Source of the DNA: Streptomyces sp. NBC_00490
GTDB taxonomy: Bacteria; Actinomycetota; Actinomycetes; Streptomycetales; Streptomycetaceae
Length of the DNA stretch: 64,000 bases
Direction: 5' to 3'
Assembly: GCF_036013645.1 (NCBI RefSeq)
Contig: NZ_CP107869.1
Span: 2,418,001-2,482,000, forward strand
Shown here: positions 16,980 to 25,929 of the stretch, piece after piece
How positions within the stretch are numbered: the stretch's first letter is position 1
Layout of the letters: every line of letters starts with the position of its first letter
Program-made: the position numbers and the translations under genes
The notes under the pieces: model-generated
What the model was told of the DNA's origin: nothing
The model's input: only the letters and a program-made list of their open reading frames with translations
The model's database searches: none

Positions 16980-19718
16980 CTACGAAGGCATCTTGTCTCC
17001 GAGCAGCGCCAGGTTCTCGATGGCCGCGAGCCCGTACAAGGCGGTGTCGTTCGTGGACACCCAAGCCGCCTCACTGCCCGGCACCAACGCCACCGGCCCG
17101 CTCAGCTTCTCCGTCTTCCAGGGCGCCGACTCCTTGTACCCGTCGGAGTTGTAGAACTTGTCCCACGCCCGCTTGGCGAGCTTCTCGTCCCCGGTCTGCA
17201 CGGCCGCGTACGCGTCGAGCCGCGAGTGCCCCTGGAACAGCAGCAGCGAGCCGAAGTTGGACCCGTACCGCGCCGCCTGCTCGGCCTTGGTGGCGTTGAA
17301 GTAGCGGCAGTAGTCGTAGTACGCCTCGTTGAACTTCGGGATGTCGACGAGGTCGATGAGCTCGGCACACAGCTCGTTGAGCCCGAAGACCGCGGAGAGG
17401 TGCGAGACCCCGACCACGGGTGCCGAGGCGACCGCGAACTTACCGGTGTCGAGGTCGTAGAGCCCGGTCCCCTGGACGAACCCGTTCGGCTGGGCGGCGA
17501 TCGTCTCCATGGTCGACAGCACGCGCGCCTTGGCCTTCTCCCACTTCGGGCCCTTGCGCTCCCACTCGGTCAGCCACGCCGACACGAGCCCGCTCCAGTC
17601 CGTGCCGAAGCCGATCGACAGCGCGTGCCGGTCGGGGGTGTACGGCTCGGTGCGGATCTTGCGGATCGGGTCGAGGACGAGGAAGGTCTCGTCGGAGTCG
17701 ACGTTGGCGTGCATGAGGTCGCCGACGCGCTCGTCCGCGGTGAGGAAGTAGTAGTAGCGGCGGTACGTCGTGTTGGCGATGCGCTGCTGCTTGGCGCTGT
17801 CGGCGTAGTGCTGCACGCCGTGCCGGGTGCCGAGCCCGGCCCACTTGCCCAGGTGGTAGACGTCGACCTCTCCGGTGTGGCGGGTCATCGCCTCGGCGAA
17901 CCGGAAGATGTCCGCGCGGCCCGAGCGGATGTACGCGAACCAGAGCCAGAGGTCCGGCGACAGCTCGGAGTTGTCCCAGGCGTAGCCGCCGACGTCGTAC
18001 CGCCACTGGTGGCGCACCGTGTCGTAGGTGTGCATGATGTCGCCGTAGTCCCAGAAGCCGTACCAACGGCGCTGCTCCACCTGGTCCTTGTAGTAGGTGA
18101 AGAGGAAGTCGAGGTGGTCCTCGATCTTCGCCTTGGCGGGCGTGGAGCGGTCGGGCTCGGAGTACAGGCCCGGGCCGAAGACCTTGGCCTTGATGAGCTG
18201 CTTGGGCGGCGCGGCGAGCTGCGGCAGCACCCGTACGGCCTCGACCTGTTCGGCGAGTTCTGCCGGGGCCGGCGTCGTCTCGTTGGCCCAGAACAACAGC
18301 TCCGACGTACGCGCGATGCCGTACGGCGTGCCGAACTCGGGCTCGTAGTCCTCGTACGTGATGTTGAGGCCTTCGAGCTGCTCGGCGAAGGTGTCCTGGC
18401 CCATGCCGTCGTGGTAGAAGCGCAGGTCCATCGGCTGTGCCTCGGGCGACCAGAGCCAGAGGGTGACCTCGGCCTCGTCGGTCTGGGCGTCGCGGATGTC
18501 GAGCTGGGCGGGGAACTTCTCCCAGAAGTCCCGCAGGCCGAAGGAGAGTCCGCCGCTCGCGCCACCGACGTAGCCGAAGCCTGATGCCCGCTTGCCGCCG
18601 CCGGCCCCGATCCAGCCGTGGCCCTTCTTGGTGCGCTTGCGCAGGGTGAAGCCGTCGGCGGAGAGCTGGGAGAGGGTGTAGTCGCCCCACTCGGGGATGT
18701 ACTGGAGGCGGGTGGTGACCCGCTGGTCCCAGGTGGCCGGGTCGGGCAGCTTCTCGCCCGCGTACTGCGCCGCCTGCACGGCCGCGCCCGGGTCCCGGCG
18801 CAGCCCGGTGATGCCCTTGACGGCCTCGCGCAGCAGACCGGTGCCGTCACCGCCGATGCGGATGTGACGGTCGTAGGACTGGTCGCGCATCGGCACGGTG
18901 AAGCGGACGCCGATGCCGCGGATGAAGTCACCACTGGCCTTGCCCGGCTCCTGGGTGCCGTCGAAGGTGATGGTGTGCACCATGCGGAAGGAGTCGGCGC
19001 CGGCGTAGAAGTACAGACGGATGGAGAACGGCAGCCAGCTCCGGCTGCCCTTGCGGTGCTTGCCGTCGATGCGGACGACCGCGCGGACCGGTCCGTCCTG
19101 CTCGACGGTGACCTCGGAGATGGCGCCGTCGAAGCGCTCGGTCCTGACCGCGCCCTGGTCCTCGTCCTCGATCTCGGGCTGGCGGATCAGCACGAGCTTG
19201 CCGTTCTTGGCGATCTCGGTGGAGCCGCGGGTGACCGACTTGATCAGGGTGGCGCCGGACTTGCCGATCTTCGCGGCGATGACGCCGGTGGAGACGGTGA
19301 TGGTGCCGCCGCTCTTGTCGACGGTGACCTTCTTGTCCGGTACGGCGGCCTCACCGGCGGCGAGGGTGAGCTTGCCGTTGCCCGAACTCACGGCGTGGGC
19401 GGTCCACTTGAGGGATCCGTCCGGCCAGTAGGCGATCGGCCAGGACTGCACGGGTACGGACGTGCCGTCCGCGTCCGTCAGCGCGAAGGTCTGGTCCTCC
19501 TGGTAAGTGCCCTTGGGCCAGGGCACGCCGAGGGTGGAGCCGGGCGCGGCACCCAGCCCGCCGTCCTCCAGCCAGTCCAGGGTCACGGGACTGTCGTCGG
19601 CCTCCGCGGCTCTTGGCGCGGCCTGCGCGTCCTTGGCTCCTAGGGCCCAGCTGAACTGTGCGGCGGCGCCGGCCACGGCGGCCGCCTTGAGGATGGACCT
19701 GCGGGGGATGGGAGACAT
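16980..19718 (-). CDS. Tat-exported PcRGLX/YetA-like polysaccharide-degrading protein
   Basis: 912 residues. The Tat signal is MSPIPRRSILKAAAVAGAAA with an AQA cleavage site near residue 34. A β-rich N-terminal half (PITYWPDGSLKWTAHAV-like region, RIFT-barrel type) is followed by an (α/α)-barrel-like half rich in aromatic motifs (RRWYGFWDYGDIMHTYD; WDNSELSPDLWLWFAYIRSG). This two-part layout fits the PcRGLX/YetA family, which contains rhamnogalacturonan exolyases. It is the last gene of the sugar ABC operon, 113 bases after a YesL-like gene, as in the Bacillus yes–yet locus. Substrate inferred, not proven; a glycoside hydrolase activity is the main alternative. Confidence 0.75.
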   Translation of the reverse strand: MSPIPRRSILKAAAVAGAAAQFSWALGAKDAQAAPRAAEADDSPVTLDWLEDGGLGAAPGSTLGVPWPKGTYQEDQTFALTDADGTSVPVQSWPIAYWPDGSLKWTAHAVSSGNGKLTLAAGEAAVPDKKVTVDKSGGTITVSTGVIAAKIGKSGATLIKSVTRGSTEIAKNGKLVLIRQPEIEDEDQGAVRTERFDGAISEVTVEQDGPVRAVVRIDGKHRKGSRSWLPFSIRLYFYAGADSFRMVHTITFDGTQEPGKASGDFIRGIGVRFTVPMRDQSYDRHIRIGGDGTGLLREAVKGITGLRRDPGAAVQAAQYAGEKLPDPATWDQRVTTRLQYIPEWGDYTLSQLSADGFTLRKRTKKGHGWIGAGGGKRASGFGYVGGASGGLSFGLRDFWEKFPAQLDIRDAQTDEAEVTLWLWSPEAQPMDLRFYHDGMGQDTFAEQLEGLNITYEDYEPEFGTPYGIARTSELLFWANETTPAPAELAEQVEAVRVLPQLAAPPKQLIKAKVFGPGLYSEPDRSTPAKAKIEDHLDFLFTYYKDQVEQRRWYGFWDYGDIMHTYDTVRHQWRYDVGGYAWDNSELSPDLWLWFAYIRSGRADIFRFAEAMTRHTGEVDVYHLGKWAGLGTRHGVQHYADSAKQQRIANTTYRRYYYFLTADERVGDLMHANVDSDETFLVLDPIRKIRTEPYTPDRHALSIGFGTDWSGLVSAWLTEWERKGPKWEKAKARVLSTMETIAAQPNGFVQGTGLYDLDTGKFAVASAPVVGVSHLSAVFGLNELCAELIDLVDIPKFNEAYYDYCRYFNATKAEQAARYGSNFGSLLLFQGHSRLDAYAAVQTGDEKLAKRAWDKFYNSDGYKESAPWKTEKLSGPVALVPGSEAAWVSTNDTALYGLAAIENLALLGDKMPS

Positions 19719-19831
19719 AGGGGTCCTGCCTTTCCTTCCGTGCGGGAAGCTTTATCCGTGCAGCTGGTCAGGGGCATGACAGAGAGAGGTACGACGCCCG
19801 GGGCGTCGGCCTGGTGCGCGGGCGCCGCCCG

Positions 19832-20431
19832 TCAGCGACGCCGGTAGCGCTCCTCGACGGCGACGGCCGCCGCCGCGACGGCCCCGAGGACCGGGACCGC
19901 CAGCGGTGCGATGAACATGGCGGACAGAGCGACGACGCCCAGCCCGCAGACGATCAGGAAGGACCCGGCGGGGTCGAGCACGGTCCGCCGTACGGCGTCC
20001 GCGAGCAGCAGCCGCCAGGCGTCACCGGGCGTCCAGTGCGCCGCCGCCCGCAGCAGGGCCACGGTGAGCCCGATCAGCGCGAAGATGCCGACGGCCCCGA
20101 CGAGCGGCCCGCCGGGCAGACCGGCCCGCGCGGCCAGCACGTCCACCCAGACCGCGGCGGCCACCGCCCACCCGGCGAGCCCGACGGCCCACCCGCCGCG
20201 CAGGGCCGTACGGAAGTCCACGACGAACTCCCGCCAGCCACCGGCCTCGTGCGTCGTACGACGCCGCAGATGCCGTGCGCCGGCGGCGAAGGCCGCGGGA
20301 TAGGTGACGACCCCGAGACAGGCCACGGCGATCCACACCCCGGTGAGCAGCGACTCCGCGAAGACCGCGAACCGCTCGCCGAACATGGACTCCCTGCGCC
20401 GGGAGCGGGCCTTCGCTCGTGCTTCCGCCAT
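19832..20431 (-). CDS. YesL-family (DUF624) membrane protein
   Basis: 199 residues with about five hydrophobic segments (LLTGVWIAVACLGVVTYPAA; AVGLAGWAVAAAVWVDVLAA; GAVGIFALIGLTVALLRAAA; SFLIVCGLGVVALSAMF; VPVLGAVAAAAVAVEERYR). Size and the RRRESMFGERF-like beginning match YesL, a small membrane protein usually encoded beside carbohydrate ABC transporters; its biochemical role is unknown. It starts 24 bases after the MalG-type permease stop and precedes the PcRGLX-like gene, so it belongs to the same operon. Confidence 0.82.
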   Translation of the reverse strand: MAEARAKARSRRRESMFGERFAVFAESLLTGVWIAVACLGVVTYPAAFAAGARHLRRRTTHEAGGWREFVVDFRTALRGGWAVGLAGWAVAAAVWVDVLAARAGLPGGPLVGAVGIFALIGLTVALLRAAAHWTPGDAWRLLLADAVRRTVLDPAGSFLIVCGLGVVALSAMFIAPLAVPVLGAVAAAAVAVEERYRRR

Positions 20432-20455
20432 GGTGACCGCCTCAGCCCTTTCCGC

Positions 20456-21328
20456 TCACTTCAGTCCGGACGTCGCCATACCGTCGATGAGATACCGCTG
20501 GAAGGCCATGAAGAAGGCGATGACCGGCACCAGCGCCACCAGCGACATCGCGATCATGCTGCCGTAGTTGGAGATGCCCTCCTGATCGCGGAACATCATC
20601 AGGCCGAGCGAGACGGTGTACTTGTCCGGGGTGTTGAGGTAGATCAGCGGCCCCATGAAGTCGTTCCAGGCGTTGATGAAGGTGAAGATCGCGCTGGTGA
20701 TGAGGGCGGGGCGGCACAGCGGCAGCACGATGGACCAGTAGGTCCGCAGATGCCCGCAGCCGTCGAGCTTGGCGGCCTCGTCCAGTTCCTTGGGGAGGCC
20801 CCGCATGAACTGCACCATCAGGAAGACGAAGAACGCCTCCGTGGCCAGGAACTTGCCCGCCACGAGCGGCACCAGGGTGTCGGTGAGCTCGAGCTTGCGG
20901 AACATCACGTACTGCGGGATGAGCAGGACGTGATACGGCAGCAGCAGCGTGCCGATCATCATCGTGAACAGCAGGTTCCGCCCGGCGAACCGGATCTTGG
21001 CGAAGGCGTACGCGGTCAGCGAGCTGGACAGCACGACACCGGCCACGGCGAGCCCCGCGTACATCAGCGAGTTCGTGAAGAACGTGCTGATGGAGATGCC
21101 GGAGATACCGTCGGCGAGCCCGGAGAAGTTCTCCCAGACCGGCTTGACGGGCAGCAGGTCGATGCTGGCGATGATGTCCTTGCTCGGCTTGAACGAGGCA
21201 CCGAGCACCCAGATCACCGGGTACAGGACGACTGCGAGGACGGCGAGCGAGCCCACGTGCCAGGCGATCGAACCGGTGCGCTTGCGCTCGTCGGCGGTGC
21301 GCACGACAGGGGTGCTGACACTGGTCAC
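20456..21328 (-). CDS. Carbohydrate ABC transporter permease, MalG type
   Basis: 290 residues, six membrane segments. The EAA loop that contacts the ATPase is LDEAAKLDGCGHLRTYWSIV followed by LP, at about 195–215, the canonical CUT1 form. The protein ends in AFFMAFQRYLIDGMATSGLK, the usual MalG C-terminus. Its GTG start at 21328 overlaps the TGA of the MalF-type gene (GTGA), so the two permeases are coupled. No ATPase gene lies in the operon; many streptomycete CUT1 systems share the multipurpose ATPase MsiK encoded elsewhere. Confidence 0.94.
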   Translation of the reverse strand: MTSVSTPVVRTADERKRTGSIAWHVGSLAVLAVVLYPVIWVLGASFKPSKDIIASIDLLPVKPVWENFSGLADGISGISISTFFTNSLMYAGLAVAGVVLSSSLTAYAFAKIRFAGRNLLFTMMIGTLLLPYHVLLIPQYVMFRKLELTDTLVPLVAGKFLATEAFFVFLMVQFMRGLPKELDEAAKLDGCGHLRTYWSIVLPLCRPALITSAIFTFINAWNDFMGPLIYLNTPDKYTVSLGLMMFRDQEGISNYGSMIAMSLVALVPVIAFFMAFQRYLIDGMATSGLK

Positions 21329-22281
21329 TTGGCGGCCTCCTCGTAGTGCACCCACTTCTTCTGCGACCAGAACAGGACCGCCGTGACCAGCGCCACCGCG
21401 ACCACCAGCGTCCAGGCCATCGCGGAGGCGAAGCCCATCTGGGCCTCCTTGAAGCCCTTCTGGTAGAGGTAACAGGTGTAGACGAGGGTGGCGTCGGCCG
21501 GCCCGCACTGGGTGTTGGAGACCACGTAGGCGGACCCGAACACCTGGAACGCGTGGATGGACTCCAGCAGCACGTTGAAGAACAGCACCGGTGAGATCAT
21601 CGGCAGCGTGATGTTCCAGAACCGCCGCAGGGGTCCGGCCCCGTCCATCTCGGCGGCCTCGTACAGCTCCTGCGGAACCTGCTTGAGACCGGCCAGGAAG
21701 ATGACCATCGGCGCGCCGAACTGCCAGATGCTCAGCGCCACCAGCGCGTAGAGGACGTAGTCCGGGTTGCCGATCCAGCCCCCCACGTCCATGCCGAAGA
21801 CCTTCTGCGTACGGTCCACGATCGCGTCGTCCGAGAACAGCGCCCGCCACACGAAGCCGACGGAGACGCTGGCGCCGATGAGCGAGGGCATGTAGAAGGC
21901 GGCCCGGTACAGCCCCTGCCCGCGCCGCTTCTGCGCGAGCAGCAGCGCGACACCGAGCGCGAGCAGCAGCTTCAGCGGGGTGGCCACGACGACGTACTTC
22001 AGCGTGACCTCGACCGACTTCTGCCAGCGCGGGTCCTGGAACATGGTCGTGAAGTTGTCGAAGCCCACCCACTGCGGTGGAGTGAAGAGGTTGTAGCGGG
22101 TGAACGCGTAGTACAGCGACGCGATCATCGGCCCCGCCGTGAGCACCAGGAATCCCGCGATCCACGGCGACATGAAGAGATAGCCGACGAGGTTCTCGCG
22201 GCGCCGCCCGCGCCGCCCGGCGGCAGGAGCGGCGGACCGCTTCTTCGCCGGGCGCGCGGGCGCTTCCTTGACGAGCGTCAT
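21325..22281 (-). CDS. Carbohydrate ABC transporter permease, MalF type
   Basis: 318 residues: a basic N-terminal tail rich in [16 protein letters not shown], then six membrane segments. The EAA loop is LYEAAEMDGAGPLRRFWNIT followed by LP. It forms the membrane channel together with the MalG-type partner and receives sugar from the lipoprotein encoded 14 bases upstream. ATG start at 22281. The basic tail may help membrane insertion. Confidence 0.94.
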   Translation of the reverse strand: MTLVKEAPARPAKKRSAAPAAGRRGRRRENLVGYLFMSPWIAGFLVLTAGPMIASLYYAFTRYNLFTPPQWVGFDNFTTMFQDPRWQKSVEVTLKYVVVATPLKLLLALGVALLLAQKRRGQGLYRAAFYMPSLIGASVSVGFVWRALFSDDAIVDRTQKVFGMDVGGWIGNPDYVLYALVALSIWQFGAPMVIFLAGLKQVPQELYEAAEMDGAGPLRRFWNITLPMISPVLFFNVLLESIHAFQVFGSAYVVSNTQCGPADATLVYTCYLYQKGFKEAQMGFASAMAWTLVVAVALVTAVLFWSQKKWVHYEEAAK

Positions 22282-22295
22282 GGTGGTACGTCCCC

Positions 22296-23582
22296 TCAGC
22301 CCGCGAACGCGGCCTTGGCCTCGCTGAACAGCGCCTTGGCGGCGTCGGCCGGCTTGGTCTTGCCCTGGGAGACCTCGCCGCCGATGCGCAGGAAGGCCGC
22401 CTCGATGACATCCGCGCCGGACGGGTGCGGGGTGATCTTCCCCAGCACACCGGCCTTGGCGACCTCTTCCTCGTACGCCTTCACGCCCTTGTTCTGGGCG
22501 TCAGTGGGCTGGAACGCGTCGTACTGCTCGGTCGTGGAGAGGATGCCGCGGTCGTAACCCATGATCTTGCCGACCTCGGGGTCGTGGACCATGAAGGAGA
22601 TGAACTGCGCGGCCTCCTTGGGGTGCTTCGTCCCGGAGAAGGCACTGAGCATCAGCGAACCGAGGTACTGGCCGGTCTGCTTGCCGTCCGTGGTGGGGAT
22701 CGGCGCGAGCCCGTAGTCCGACTCGCCCTCACCCTCGTAACGGATGGAGAAGTTGTCCCAGGTGAACTCAGACGCGGCGAGGCCGGCCGACAGACCCGAC
22801 TTCGGGTAGACCTGCTCGATCTTCTTGGGGTCGGCGACGAGTCCGGACTTCACGCGCTTGTAGCCGTCGGTCCACCACTGCGTCAGATCGTCCTCGGTGA
22901 AGCCGAGATCGGAGTCGGTGAAGAACGCCTTGCCGTTCTGGCGCAGATACAGGTCGTAGAGGTACATGATGCCGAAGTAGCCCGTGTCACCGGCGATCTT
23001 CAGCTTGTCCTGGATCGTCTGGAGGGCGTCGAAGTACTCGTCCCAGGTCCAGCCCATCTTCGCCTCGACACCGGCCTTCTTGAAGGCCTTGAGGTCGATG
23101 ACCAGCGCCATGGTGTTGGCGCCGACGGGGACACCGAGCTGCTTGGCGTCGACCTGACCGTTCGCCAGAACGCCGTTGCGGAAGTTCTCCAGGTCCAGAT
23201 TCCCGGCGTCCGCCTGCGCCTTGAGGTCCAGAAGAATGCCGCGCTTGTCGTACTTGCGCAGGAAGCCGACAGCATTCTGGAATACGTCCGGCGGATTCCC
23301 GCCGGAGGCCTGCGTCTGGAACTTCTCCCAGAACGCGGCGTAGTCGGTGAATTCAGGCTTGATCTTGATCTTCGGGTTCTTCTTCTCGAAGACCGCGATC
23401 GCCTTCTTCATCGCGATGGTGCGCGGCTCGCCACCCCACCATGCGTAACGGAGTGTCACCGTCCCGTCTCCGGAACCGCTGTCACCGCCACATGCGGTCG
23501 TTGCTCCCAGCCCGATGGTGGCGGCCGAGGCCCCGGCCACCTTCAGGATCGTACGCCTCTCAACATTCTTGCTGGTTCCCAT
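22296..23582 (-). CDS. Extracellular sugar-binding lipoprotein of an ABC importer
   Basis: 428 residues. The signal peptide holds a twin-arginine motif (VERRTILKVAG) and a lipobox GATTAC with Cys31, so Tat export followed by lipidation is likely. The mature part has the CUT1 binding-protein pattern (VTLRYAWWGGEPRTIAMKKA; AIAVFEKKNPKIKIKPEFTD; WEKFQTQASGGNPPDVFQNA). Start 23582 (MGTSKNVERR) is chosen because GGAGGGGG lies upstream; the frame runs on to 23651 through the operator region. First gene of the operon; the ligand is unknown, and a plant cell-wall oligosaccharide is inferred from the partner genes. Confidence 0.93.
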   Translation of the reverse strand: MGTSKNVERRTILKVAGASAATIGLGATTACGGDSGSGDGTVTLRYAWWGGEPRTIAMKKAIAVFEKKNPKIKIKPEFTDYAAFWEKFQTQASGGNPPDVFQNAVGFLRKYDKRGILLDLKAQADAGNLDLENFRNGVLANGQVDAKQLGVPVGANTMALVIDLKAFKKAGVEAKMGWTWDEYFDALQTIQDKLKIAGDTGYFGIMYLYDLYLRQNGKAFFTDSDLGFTEDDLTQWWTDGYKRVKSGLVADPKKIEQVYPKSGLSAGLAASEFTWDNFSIRYEGEGESDYGLAPIPTTDGKQTGQYLGSLMLSAFSGTKHPKEAAQFISFMVHDPEVGKIMGYDRGILSTTEQYDAFQPTDAQNKGVKAYEEEVAKAGVLGKITPHPSGADVIEAAFLRIGGEVSQGKTKPADAAKALFSEAKAAFAG

Positions 23583-23620
23583 GGTTGGGCCCCCTCCCCG
23601 CAGCGTCATTGCCGCCTGCA

Positions 23621-23643
23621 TGAATCGTTTCAAGTAAGCGCTT
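23621..23643 (-). promoter_or_regulatory. LacI-type operator palindromes upstream of the sugar operon
   Basis: TGAATCGTTTCA (23621–23632) is a near-perfect palindrome with a central CG, and AAGCGCTT (23636–23643) is a perfect one. Both lie 40–60 bases before the start of the binding-protein gene, the position and style of LacI-family operators in streptomycete sugar operons. No LacI gene is in the window. Confidence 0.6.
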
Positions 23644-23869
23644 GCTGGCACAAGCTACGAGGGGCCCAGGAATGCGTCAATGATTCGGACAGGATTTTCT
23701 TGCGGGGCCGCCGGGCGAGTTGACGGCGCATCGGAGCCGAGTGATCCCACCGGGGCGGCGAAGTCGCAGGTAGGACGCGGGCATTCGATGGATCGAACGC
23801 GAACTGGCCTGTCGCACCCGGACGTTGCCCGGCCGAAACTCGTCGGCGACACGGAGGGCCCGGAACGAC

Positions 23870-23903
23870 GTCGGCCCGCCTGCACTGAAGCAGACGGGCC
23901 GAC
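23870..23903 (-). terminator. Hairpin terminator of tRNA-Val copy 2
   Basis: GTCGGCCCG-c-CTGC (23870–23883) pairs with GCAG-a-CGGGCCGAC (23890–23903) around loop ACTGAA, with one C/A mismatch. It lies eight bases after the 3' end of the minus-strand tRNA. The stretch from here to the operator (23650–23869) holds no gene I can support. Confidence 0.8.
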
Positions 23904-23911
23904 GGTCCGGG

Positions 23912-23983
23912 TGGGCGATACTGGGTTCGAACCAGTGACCTCTTCGGTGTGAACGAAGCGCTCTCCCACTGAGCTAATCGCCC
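23912..23983 (-). tRNA. tRNA-Val (CAC), second copy
   Basis: 72 bases, identical to the gene at 13934–14005: GGGCGAT acceptor, loop TTCACAC with anticodon CAC, T-arm GGTTCGAACC, discriminator A, no encoded CCA. Same strand as the first copy. Confidence 0.96.
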
Positions 23984-24046
23984 GGACGCAGGAAGAACAT
24001 TACCCCATGTCAGGGGGTGCCTCCGCACCCCCCGCAGGGCCGCCGA

Positions 24047-24499
24047 TCACTGGTTCTTGATGTTCCACGGCATCTCGAAGCCGAACTTGTAGAGGTAGAC
24101 CGCGCCGATCGCGGCCACGATCACCAGGCCGATCGACGTCAGGATGATGTTGCGCCGGCGCACCTTGGGATCGAGCGCCTTCTGGGCCGCCTCGGTCACC
24201 TTGCGCTTGGTCCAGCGCAGCACGAGCTGGGCCCAGACGAACTCGGTCGCCCAGATCGCCATGCCGCCGAAGATCACGACCCAGCCGGGTCCCGGCAGCG
24301 GAAGCATGATGATGCCCAGGACCACGACGGCCAGGCCGATGATGAAGATCCCGACCTGCCAGCTCAGGTGCAGCAGGCGGCGCGCCTTGACGAATTCCGG
24401 CGCTTTCGAGCCGAGCCCGTCCCCGCTCTGCGCCCCGCTCGTCTTCGACTCGTCCGCCGCCACGGCCACCTCGACCTGCTCGTCACTCCCCGTATTCAT
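24047..24499 (-). CDS. PGPGW-type small membrane protein (TIGR02611-like)
   Basis: 150 residues. The hydrophobic pair VGIFIIGLAVVVLGIIMLPL and VIFGGMAIWATEFVWAQLVL is joined by the diagnostic PGPGW turn, and a third helix (IILTSIGLVIVAAIGAVYLY) lies near the C-terminus. The N-terminal 35 residues are acidic and cytoplasmic. The family's function is unknown. Start 24499 (MNTGSDEQ) is preferred to the longer frame; no strong ribosome site is visible. It diverges from ssgB with 191 bases between the starts. Confidence 0.87.
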   Translation of the reverse strand: MNTGSDEQVEVAVAADESKTSGAQSGDGLGSKAPEFVKARRLLHLSWQVGIFIIGLAVVVLGIIMLPLPGPGWVVIFGGMAIWATEFVWAQLVLRWTKRKVTEAAQKALDPKVRRRNIILTSIGLVIVAAIGAVYLYKFGFEMPWNIKNQ

Positions 24500-24690
24500 A
24501 CGGCCAAACTTTACCCGAGGGAAACCGGTCACCGAAATGGTCGTACCTCGCGAACAGGGTCTCGGCCGGAAGAGTTACGTAAAGGCACGCAAAACACTCA
24601 GAGGGGTTTACAACGGCACCGTAGGTGGCATGTCGATTTCGCCGACGTGCGAATCCCCGAGCGCACACTGAGCGAAAGGCCCTGGCGCTT

Positions 24691-25104
24691 ATGAACACCA
24701 CGGTCAGCTGCGAGCTGCACCTGCGCCTCGTTGTGTCGAGCGAGTCCTCCCTGCCTGTCCCCGCAGGCCTGCGGTACGACACGGCCGACCCCTACGCCGT
24801 GCACGCCACCTTCCACACCGGAGCCGAGGAGACCGTCGAGTGGGTGTTCGCCCGCGACCTTCTCGCGGAGGGCCTCCACCGGCCCACCGGAACCGGCGAC
24901 GTCCGTGTCTGGCCGTCGCGCAGTCACGGTCAGGGCGTCGTGTGCATCGCCCTGAGCTCCCCTGAAGGCGAAGCATTGCTCGAGGCCCCGGCCCGGGCCC
25001 TGGAGTCGTTCCTGAAGCGAACAGACGCCGCCGTGCCCCCTGGCACGGAACACCGGCACTTCGACCTCGATCAGGAGCTCTCGCACATCCTGGCGGAGAG
25101 CTAG
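24691..25104 (+). CDS. ssgB: SsgB, sporulation-specific FtsZ-recruiting protein
   Basis: 137 residues, SsgA-like protein family. The sequence (MNTTVSCELHLRLVVSSESS … ADPYAVHATFHTGAEETVEW … LDQELSHILAES) is that of SsgB, the near-invariant family member. Established work shows SsgB positions FtsZ at future septa in aerial hyphae together with SsgA. Start 24691 is the conserved MNTTVSC; the in-frame codon at 24625 is not used. A hairpin terminator lies about 80 bases downstream. Its presence limits the host to a mycelial, sporulating actinomycete. Confidence 0.96.
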   Translation: MNTTVSCELHLRLVVSSESSLPVPAGLRYDTADPYAVHATFHTGAEETVEWVFARDLLAEGLHRPTGTGDVRVWPSRSHGQGVVCIALSSPEGEALLEAPARALESFLKRTDAAVPPGTEHRHFDLDQELSHILAES

Positions 25105-25185
25105 GACGAGAGGTCCCACCAAGCCGCCCGGCGCCGTCGACTCGGGGTGACGGCTCGGGCCAAGACAACCGCATATGGGTACGCA

Positions 25186-25228
25186 CACCGGCGCCGTCAC
25201 CGCGGATTCTCGCGGGGCGGCGCCGGTG
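25186..25228 (+). terminator. Hairpin terminator after ssgB
   Basis: CACCGGCGCCG (25186–25196) pairs with CGGCGCCGGTG (25218–25228); an inner CCGCG/CGCGG pair closes a 6-base loop. It lies between ssgB and the CGNR gene, without a U-tract. Confidence 0.65.
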
Positions 25229-25346
25229 CGTGTGCGCTTTACCACCGGTTCGCGAGGTCCGGGGCCGGTACGGGCGCTCGTGGAGCCACTACCATCGGCC
25301 AGCATCGGCGGGCGCCCGCCCGACCCCCCAGGCCAGGGAGCGAAAC

Positions 25347-25907
25347 GTGCTGATCACCCACGACACCCGGTGCGCCCTCGATGCCGTGGTGGATCTGGTG
25401 AACACCGCACCGGAGGACACCACGACCCCGGACGCGCTGCCGGACGTCGCGGCTCTCGAGGATTTCGTACAAAAGCACGAGATCAGCGATGTCGGGGTGC
25501 TCTCGGAGTTCGATCTCTCCGCGGTGCGCAAGATCCGCGGCCGGTTCGCCTCGATCTTCTCCGCCTCGGACCCCCGGGCCGCGGCGGGACTGATCAACGA
25601 CCTGGTGGCCGCGGCGGGCACCACTCCCCGGCTCACCGACCACGACGGCTACGACTGGCATGTGCACTACTTCGCGCCCGGTGCGTCCATCGCCGACCAC
25701 CTCGCGGCGGACTGCGGCATGGCACTGGCCTTCTTCGTGGTCGCCGGGGAGCAGGAGCGGCTGCGGCGCTGCGAGGCCCCCGACTGCCGGCACGCCTTCG
25801 TCGACCTCTCCCGCAACCGGTCCCGGCGCTACTGCGACAGCCGTACGTGCGGGAACCGGCTGCATGTCGCCGCGTACCGGGCGCGTCGCAAGGAGGCGGC
25901 GGGCTGA
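25347..25907 (+). CDS. ABATE/CGNR zinc-finger transcriptional regulator
   Basis: 186 residues. The N-terminal ligand-sensing-like domain (DAVVDLVNTAPEDTTTPDAL) is followed by a C-terminal zinc finger with CEAPDCRHAFVDLSRNRSRR, then YCDSRTCGNR and the basic tail YRARRKEAAG. The CGNR tetrad and four cysteines define the family; members are putative stress-linked transcription factors. The GTG at 25347 is chosen because GGGAG precedes it by six bases. It stands alone and is followed by a hairpin shared with the convergent 50-residue gene. Confidence 0.9.
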   Translation: MLITHDTRCALDAVVDLVNTAPEDTTTPDALPDVAALEDFVQKHEISDVGVLSEFDLSAVRKIRGRFASIFSASDPRAAAGLINDLVAAAGTTPRLTDHDGYDWHVHYFAPGASIADHLAADCGMALAFFVVAGEQERLRRCEAPDCRHAFVDLSRNRSRRYCDSRTCGNRLHVAAYRARRKEAAG

Positions 25908-25929
25908 GCTCCGGCCCGGGAGTGTGGAC

